A stretch of DNA of 64,000 bases from Armillaria gallica (taxonomy: Eukaryota > Basidiomycota > Agaricomycetes > Agaricales > Physalacriaceae): positions 4,650,001-4,714,000 of the forward strand of contig JBANDB010000004.1 in the NCBI GenBank assembly GCA_037576215.1. The letters run 5' to 3'. The notes under the pieces were generated by a model, which was given only the letters and a program-made list of their open reading frames with translations, was not told where the DNA came from and searched no databases. Shown piece after piece: positions 58,260-64,000 of this stretch (within the stretch, counting starts at the first letter, position 1; each line of letters begins with the position of its first letter). Both the position numbers and the translations under genes were made by a program.

Positions 58260-60380
58260 TTAAGAGGGTAGACCTTGCAATCTAGATTGGCACTGGCATT
58301 CAGAGTGAGTTCGATGGCATGGTCCCACATCTTTGGTTCAGGGAGTTCGTCGAAATTGTCTTTAGTGAACAAGTCATTGAAATCCTGACACCATTCTGGG
58401 ACCATCTCTTCAAATGTCTTGGTTTCCTTGTCTGCATGCGCCGCGGCAGCCAGGTCATTGGCATGATGAGCATGTATGAGAATGGCCTGTGTAAAATCTA
58501 TTGCGAGGATGGTATCTCCCTCCTCCAGTTCTTTATCCCACCTGTCGTTGGGATCTGCATTGGGTAATGTGAATGGGTTCTTGCGACATTTGCACCATGC
58601 AAACGTTAATCCTCCTGTCTTCCAATTGATGATTGGATTATGCCAGGCTAGCCAATTGTGACCGAGAAAGATCACTTTATCACCGAGATCCATTACAGCT
58701 AGATCTATTCATTCTGAATGATCTCCGATCTTGAGTTCGATCTCAGCATATTTGGTAATTGATCCTCCCTGGTTCTTGGTTCCATCGGCATTATAGACCG
58801 GGATTGGTGCTGCAGTCGCTCGAGTCGGGATGTTGTGCTGTTCAATGAATTTTTGGTTGATGGCGCTGCTGGTGCATCCGCTGTCTACCAGCGCAGTCGT
58901 GGAGATTTTGGCAACGGTCCCTGGTGTTCTGATTTTGATGGGGATAACCAGGTCCTTCCCTTTCTCGCTTAGCGCGCTGATATACCGCTTTGGCTCTCAT
59001 AGCTCTTCAAGCCACCAAAGTGCATTGATTCGCTTCATCCCCCTCATTGCTTCGATCATCGAGTCGACCACCTCCTTCGCACGTGCCTTGTGAATCCAAT
59101 TCTTTAGGATTGCCTTTGCCTCCGACTCTGTGCGTGCTTCTACTATTCTGCACAGAGTCCACTCAGCTCCGAATGGTTTAAGCCACTCATTATAGGTCTC
59201 TCCGCTTGTATAAGTGCACGAGAGTTGTGGGGCCTCTTTAACCTTTGCATCGACCTGTACAGGCTTGACTACCGTTGGTGAGGTCACCACAGTTTCTAAA
59301 GGGGGTATTAATTTAGCGTTCTTGTTCATCATGAAACTCATAATGTCCTCATCATCAGGTACTTCAGTAAAAGTTACTTGATGCCCCCTTTGCACTGCCT
59401 GGGCGCTAGCAGCTTCCTTCCCTGTGGCTTTCTGGTCGGTCGTGGAATGAGAGGTGCTTTCTGCGAAGGTACCACCTTGTAAAGAGGCAGTAGGTTGGGC
59501 TGACACTGCTGGACAACAATTGCCTACACTTCTCACTATCGTACAGCAGTCGCCTTCACCTGGTTCCTCTGAGCCTGGGTTACTAGTCAGGTCCCTTGTT
59601 GCATTCAGCGTTCCCCCTTCATCAAGTCACCCTTCATCATGACAGGCATTGGCAACTGGTTGGGGGCCCTTACTCGACTCTGGTTCGTCCTTGATCGTCA
59701 TCTTCAGGACTGCGGGCAAATAGACCCTTGCCCCTGCGTCTATCTTCTGTAATTGGGCATCGATATTGTCATCCTCAATGTTCACCAAAGCCCCATTGTT
59801 GTGGGGTTTAGACTTTGGTATCCGTACGGTAATCTCTTTTACCAGAGGAGGTTTTGCTGAAGCTATTCCCTCGTAACTCCCTGCAAGGCAGGGACTCCGT
59901 AGAGCTGCTTGGTCAGGGGGGGTGGTATGCACTTGTTCCCCTGCCCCATCCAGTCATGCATTCATCACTGCGGCGGTTCCCAAAGGGAAGGGCCTCGACT
60001 GGTGCTCTGCTGTTATGATGGGTGTCACTATGGTAGGTGACTTGTCATTCGCTTTCGCCTGTAATAGGTTACTCATCGAATGTCGAGCCAGTAGTCAGAT
60101 GACTGTGCCGCTCATTCTGGGATCCATAATTTGATTCTTGCTTAGTTTCTGGTCTGATTGCGAAGTTGTGGGTATATTCGAATGCGTGGTGGTTACTACA
60201 GGCGGTATATAAGTACAGTTATGAAGTGCGATAGGTGTACCAGCCAAAACTAAGTCCTTGGTCACCAAATAGATTGAATCGTTATCTACTCGGTGGTTTC
60301 TTTTACCTCCTCTACCATTGAGAGGGTTTCCATAGTTGGGTGGTTGTCCCAGTAAGTGTTGAGGCGTCATAATGCCTCTG
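58260..60380 (-). pseudogene. Gag-Pol linker and aspartic protease of copy B
   Basis: A linker rich in Pro/Thr/Ser (60,380-59,600) precedes the protease region. The catalytic DSGC(T)SS segment lies near 58,880 and FLGHNWLAWHNPIINWKT near 58,640. Several frames are needed to read through it. Stops include a TGA at about 58,711 (SE*IDLA), where copy A reads SEQIDLA. Confidence 0.75.
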
Positions 60381-60381
60381 C

Positions 60382-62752
60382 TCAGGTTTTCGGGGACAAG
60401 GGACAGTCGCGCTTGAAGTGGCCCTTTTTGCCACAACGGAAGCATACTGATGCTGCCCTGGCTGTGTTGACATCCATCAGCATGCTGTGTCCTCTGAAAG
60501 TCATCCCTGTAGCCGTCGTCGTTGTCGGTACAGGAGCTGTTGTTTGACCACCCCTAGTGAGCATGGCCATCTTCTGTGATCGCAATGGTATCGATGTCAT
60601 TCCTTCTGCCTGTTTGAGGTGCCAGTTGTAATTGATTCGGAGCAGGTGCACTTTCCAGCCTTCGTAGTCAGTCGGCACTTCTCCATTGGCCGAGTATATA
60701 GTATTTTTACTTGACTGACGGGTGGCCTTCTTGATCTGGTGGAGCATAACTTGGTCATTATTGCATACTCCGTCATGGTAGGCTAGCTCTTCGAAGAGCT
60801 GGAAGAACTTGTCGCCGTCCTTGTGCTCTGATTGCCTAAGCTTCTCCCACTGTGCATACTTTAATTGCGCATCAGCATCCTTCCAGAATCTCTTGTTAAG
60901 TCCCGACTTGAAGTCTTCATAGGTTGGGTACTGCTGCTCGCCGTCCTGTGTCTTTCTGATGATCTGTGTGCTCAACCGCCACCACTGCTCGGTGTCATCT
61001 GCAAGTCGAGAGATGCAAAAGATGACTTTATGAGGGTGGTGTCAGAAGTGTCGGTTAAAGACGTTGAAGTGCAGTTCGCACTTTAGGAAGAATCAGGCAA
61101 TGTCGTTAGAATCCCCTTTGAAATCGTTGACTTCTTTCAAGATTTTTGGTTTGAAGTCGTTGTAGGGGGTGATGGCTCCGTTGACTAGCTGCCAGGGTAT
61201 GGGTGGGTCTGGCATCGGCAGTGGTGCTGGGAATCATAGGAATACTACCCTTTGAGGTGCAGTGGGGGGTTGTGGCTGTGCAGGTTGTCCGCCACTGCTG
61301 CCTGGTGCGGCGCCTGCCCTGTGATCACCACCGGCAAATGGTACCGGATAGAATGGTAGGTACCCTTGCTGTTGCGTTCCTGGTGGTGCCTGTCCCCTGA
61401 CATAGGAGAAGGCGGGCACTAGTGCCTGACAGGGCGGTACCGGTGGTTTGTCCAGCATCGGTTCCTGTATCTTGATCTCCTGTGCGGCTTCTTCGTAAGG
61501 AGGAAATTCCTCTATTATGGCATCTGGGTGTATTTCATTCCATAAGAGGCAAGTGTTTTGCTCCGCCTCGTACTGTAAGATCTCATCTGATGGGAGACCC
61601 CTCTGTTTCTTCATAAAATAATCGTTCCCGGCTTGGGAAACTCCCCAAACTGTGGAAAAAGGTAATTCAAAAGCAAAATAATTAAAAATATCCTGAAAAT
61701 TTGCTTGCCTTAACAAGGCGGGAACGGGAACTGTGGGGTCATTGTCTGTTTTGTTATAAAAATTGATGGCATCAGTTAGCATCATCATGACTGGGATCGG
61801 GCATGTGCTTGCCCGTCGGCTTGTGGGATGACTCGTGAATTCCATTGATGGAGTACGTTGTGGGGAAAGGGGTGGGGGGACAGGGTGGCTGGTCTGTGAG
61901 CGTTCGCTCGCTCGACTCCTCTGCCTCGATGGAGGTCTGGACTTCAGGCTGGGGTTGCTGTCAGAGTCGTTCAGCCAACCGCTCCCATGTGGTGGCTCGG
62001 GGAGGACGGTGTGGGGACCTGGCCAGGGATCTGATGTTTTGCCAACCAGAGTGTCTTGGTGGGGATAGGTAGTTTGAGGGGCTGGCGACAGGTTCCTCAA
62101 CAGCTCATACAGGCTCGGGTGTGAGCTCCCGGTTCTGTACTGGCTGATCCCAGTCGAAGTAGGCACTGTAGGGGAGGGTAACATTATCCCAGAACTCCTC
62201 TGAGGTAATTCTGGCTGCGGGTGGTGGAGTAGGGTCCCTGTTATCCCAAGTGTCATAATTGGTAGCTGGGGTGACAGGTCTAATGTCACGGCCCATGTCG
62301 AATCCCCTGACATGGGTGGCGAATCGGGCATATGTGCTGGGTGAGGGAGTTCAAGGGACATACGGGACATACTTGGGAGAGGGAGGCGCGGAGGTGATGG
62401 TGATGACGGGTGTACGGTCTCTGGAAGGGGGAGGAGTCCTTCTCTCTGGGATGATGGGAGAAGTCGACTCAGGAATGTTCTCCTCTTCTTTGTGGACTCT
62501 TGCCCTAGCGAGCTCGTTGATTGGGATCAGGCGCTGTGGTACAGGTGTGAAGATTCGGGGTGGGAGCTGCTCAAGTGGGATGCCATCAGGATCATTGGTG
62601 GGGGTTGTAGCGAGTGTGGGGGAAGCTAGGGGTGCCTCTATTCTTTGCAGCAGTCTGTAACGAAACCTGATTGCAAGAAGGATAGTGATGGAAAGGAAAG
62701 TGGTGCTTGGTATTCCTAGTGAGATGGCTATGATACGAGCGTCGTCTTCCAT
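60382..62752 (-). pseudogene. Gag of copy B with N-terminal hydrophobic segment and zinc knuckle
   Basis: The probable start MEDDARIIAISLGIPSTTF is at 62,752, 44 nt inside the 5' LTR. It leads into a hydrophobic run (FLSITILLAIRF) that looks like a membrane anchor. A long Pro/Ser-rich region follows, interrupted by TGAs (for example at about 62,350 and 62,104). The capsid-like part is next (FNYFAFELPFSTVWGV; YEDFKSGLNKRFWKDADAQL), then the C-terminal CCHC zinc knuckle CFRCGKKGHFKRDC (C-x2-C-x4-H-x4-C), which binds element RNA. Gag assembles the particle; this copy is broken. Confidence 0.8.
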
Positions 62753-62781
62753 GGGTGTATCTGGACGATAGGGTTAGAAAA

Positions 62782-62794
62782 AGCTTTGAGCTAA
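62782..62794 (-). promoter_or_regulatory. Putative self-priming primer-binding site
   Basis: In element sense the leader begins TTTAGCTCAAAGCTTT directly after the 5' LTR. Thirteen nt (TTAGCTCAAAGCT) are exactly complementary to AGCTTTGAGCTAA at 62,938-62,950 in the LTR, the predicted 5' end of the transcript. No tRNA-type TGG motif is present. This matches the Tf1-style mechanism in which the RNA's own 5' end primes reverse transcription. Confidence 0.65.
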
Positions 62795-62795
62795 A

Positions 62796-63209
62796 TGTAA
62801 GACCTGAACTGCAATCAAGGGTAAATAGTCGGCTGTATTGCATTCATACAGTCACTGACCAGTCCTTTGATGATTGCCGATCAAGACTAACTGAATAGCG
62901 CTTAGCGAGAAGGAATGTGTTTTGGTATGAATAAACATTAGCTCAAAGCTAAGGAATATACAGCTTTGAGTACACTACTTATATACTAAAGTGAGGGTCG
63001 GTAAAGAGTACTAAGATGAGGGTACTGTGTTAGAAAGTGAATAAGTCAAATACACGGTAGCCGAGAATATGACATGTCAGTGGAGTGTGACGATGTGAAG
63101 ATTTATGAAGGCTCCATGGAGTTGTGGATCTAAAGATAAGATAAGGGTAAGCACTGAAGACAAGATAAGATAAGAGGTGCTTAGGTAAAGAAATGAATAA
63201 ATCGTAACA
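62796..63209 (-). repeat. 5' LTR of gypsy copy B
   Basis: 414 bp with TG..CA ends. In element sense, U3 holds several GATAAG-type motifs (63,133-63,180), a TATATAAG box (62,978-62,985), a predicted start of R near 62,950 (AGCTTTGAGCTAA) and U5 to 62,796. It is very similar to the copy A LTR, with a few short indels. Confidence 0.9.
62978..62985 (-). promoter_or_regulatory. LTR TATA box
   Basis: TATATAAG in element sense begins 35 nt before the predicted transcript start near 62,950. The copy A LTR has TATAAAAG at the equivalent place (37,098-37,105). Confidence 0.65.
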
Positions 63210-64000
63210 TTAGGCTTCTCCTTTCAAGTGTCACCACCAGGATGCCAATCGCAACTCAAAGTGGTCTCATCATGCCTTCCCGTATTCTTTAGCCCATGAG
63301 TTTTATTCTTCTCATTCTTATGGCAGATCCGATATATGGGCAGCCCCGGTTCTTGGTCTGGTCAGCACTAGTGAGCATTTCCTTTCTTTAGTCTATCTCT
63401 TTTCTCACTATCCCTCTTAGTTTTCAGGGAAAGTGGAAATGCTGCCCTTAGTGAGACACTTTGCTCATCTCCACAAGGGGGCATCTCTGGATGGTCTTCA
63501 CATCAAGTCACCTGAGTTCTTGGCTAGACTTGAGAGTGCTATCTTGGGTGACTTTGTTGTGCTCTATCATACCATTTTTGCTGCAGAGAGATGGCAAACA
63601 TTCCTTCTCAGTGAGCTCTCTGAAATCCAAGGGGCTTTATCTGTTTCTGGTATTGAAGCTGGCTTGTCTGATGGTGCTGCTTCTGCAGATTCTGGGTGTG
63701 GTGTCTCTGCTCTGATCCTGATTATCCTGAAGCCTTCATATTTCTAGGCCCTAGCCTCTCATTGTTGATATCTCTGGTTCTCTTGTTGGTAATGGTCATG
63801 GTAACTCGGTTTTCTCATCTCACTACATCTCTTTCCAGTTATCTGCTACTGATGTTAAATATCTGCTCCCTTACTGTTATTCTCTCTTAGCTTACTTTAG
63901 AAGTAGTATTCTAGGAGTCTCCAGGGCCTATCTCATCATCCAGTAGTTTCCAGCTTGTACTTTTCAGCTAGTTTTCTTTCCCTGCCATTAGTTAATGGCT
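63210..64000 (+). CDS. Unidentified coding-like segment, incomplete at window end
   Basis: An open frame 63,433-63,747 (about 104 codons; HLHKGASLDGLHIKSPEFLA, then AILGDFVVLYHTIFAAERW) with balanced composition. It is preceded by an AG acceptor-like site (ttttcag, 63,421-63,427), so it may be an internal exon. The family is not recognised. The rest, to 64,000, is T/C-rich with short frames only. The upstream part of such a gene would be interrupted by the gypsy LTR at 63,209. Confidence 0.3.

Larger units (their letters stand above)
55010..63209 (-). mobile_element. Ty3/gypsy chromovirus, copy B (nearly complete)
   Basis: A minus-strand element with complete 5' LTR (62,796-63,209), gag, protease, RT/RNase H, integrase and chromodomain. 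Its 3' LTR is truncated to its last 109 bp (55,010-55,118) by the KDZ junction. Apart from many point stops it keeps the full domain order of chromodomain-bearing Metaviridae of fungi. No 5-bp target duplication can be checked, because the left end is missing; the right flank is TTAGG. Confidence 0.92.

Noticed and set aside
36911..63214. 5-bp target duplication flanking the whole gypsy block
   Set aside because: The flanks are CCTGT on the left and TTAGG on the right, which do not match; the block is therefore not a simple single insertion.

Overview
The window is eukaryotic, and almost certainly basidiomycete fungal (Agaricomycetes). Genes are broken into short exons by introns of about 50-60 nt with GT..AG ends. 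There is a Zn2Cys6 regulator, a PWWP chromatin protein and a DUF6534-type membrane protein. The repeats are typical mushroom families: a KDZ DNA transposon carrying a TET/JBP dioxygenase gene, and chromodomain Ty3/gypsy elements. No bacterial-style operons, CRISPR arrays or rRNA genes were seen. The species cannot be named from the sequence alone.

Layout. 1-20.4 kb is gene-like but partly decayed. It holds unidentified spliced genes (0.8-1.6, 2.0-4.8 and 10.1-11.5 kb), a stop-riddled gene relic (5.9-8.6 kb), a PWWP gene (12.0-13.25 kb, minus) whose frame is broken at poly-A runs, a multi-pass membrane protein gene (14.95-16.57 kb) and two small spliced minus-strand genes (19.1-20.4 kb). Two copies of one palindromic MITE lie at 5.0 and 13.7 kb. 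20.6-26.3 kb is an AT-rich, non-coding, head-to-tail array of three units of about 1.7-2.1 kb. Each unit ends in a module that folds into nested hairpins, and two units carry hAT-type insertions. 26.7-30.8 kb is a nest of MITEs around a Mutator-like element that has captured part of a RecQ helicase gene. 32.5-33.9 kb is a Zn2Cys6 transcription factor gene. It is followed by an inverted copy of the 3' end of the 10.5-11.5 kb gene, joined to a fragment of a second KDZ transposase.

36.9-63.2 kb is one composite block. Two minus-strand chromodomain Ty3/gypsy copies, A (36,916-42,555) and B (55,010-63,209), flank a 12.45-kb KDZ transposon (42,556-55,009) with inverted repeats of about 585 bp. Inside the KDZ element are the transposase (plus strand, CxC2 zinc cluster), a divergent TET/JBP-type 2-oxoglutarate dioxygenase, a gene with a viroplasmin/RNase H1-N-like domain, and a conserved agaricomycete gene of unknown function.

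Most of the mobile genes are dead as sequenced. In-frame stops are largely of the kind produced by C-to-T change at CGA, CAA or CAG codons, as expected if methylated CpGs have been deaminated. Six such stops sit at the same places in both gypsy copies. The gypsy LTR and leader carry a 13-nt complementarity and a well-placed TATA box that together suggest self-primed reverse transcription, as in Tf1.
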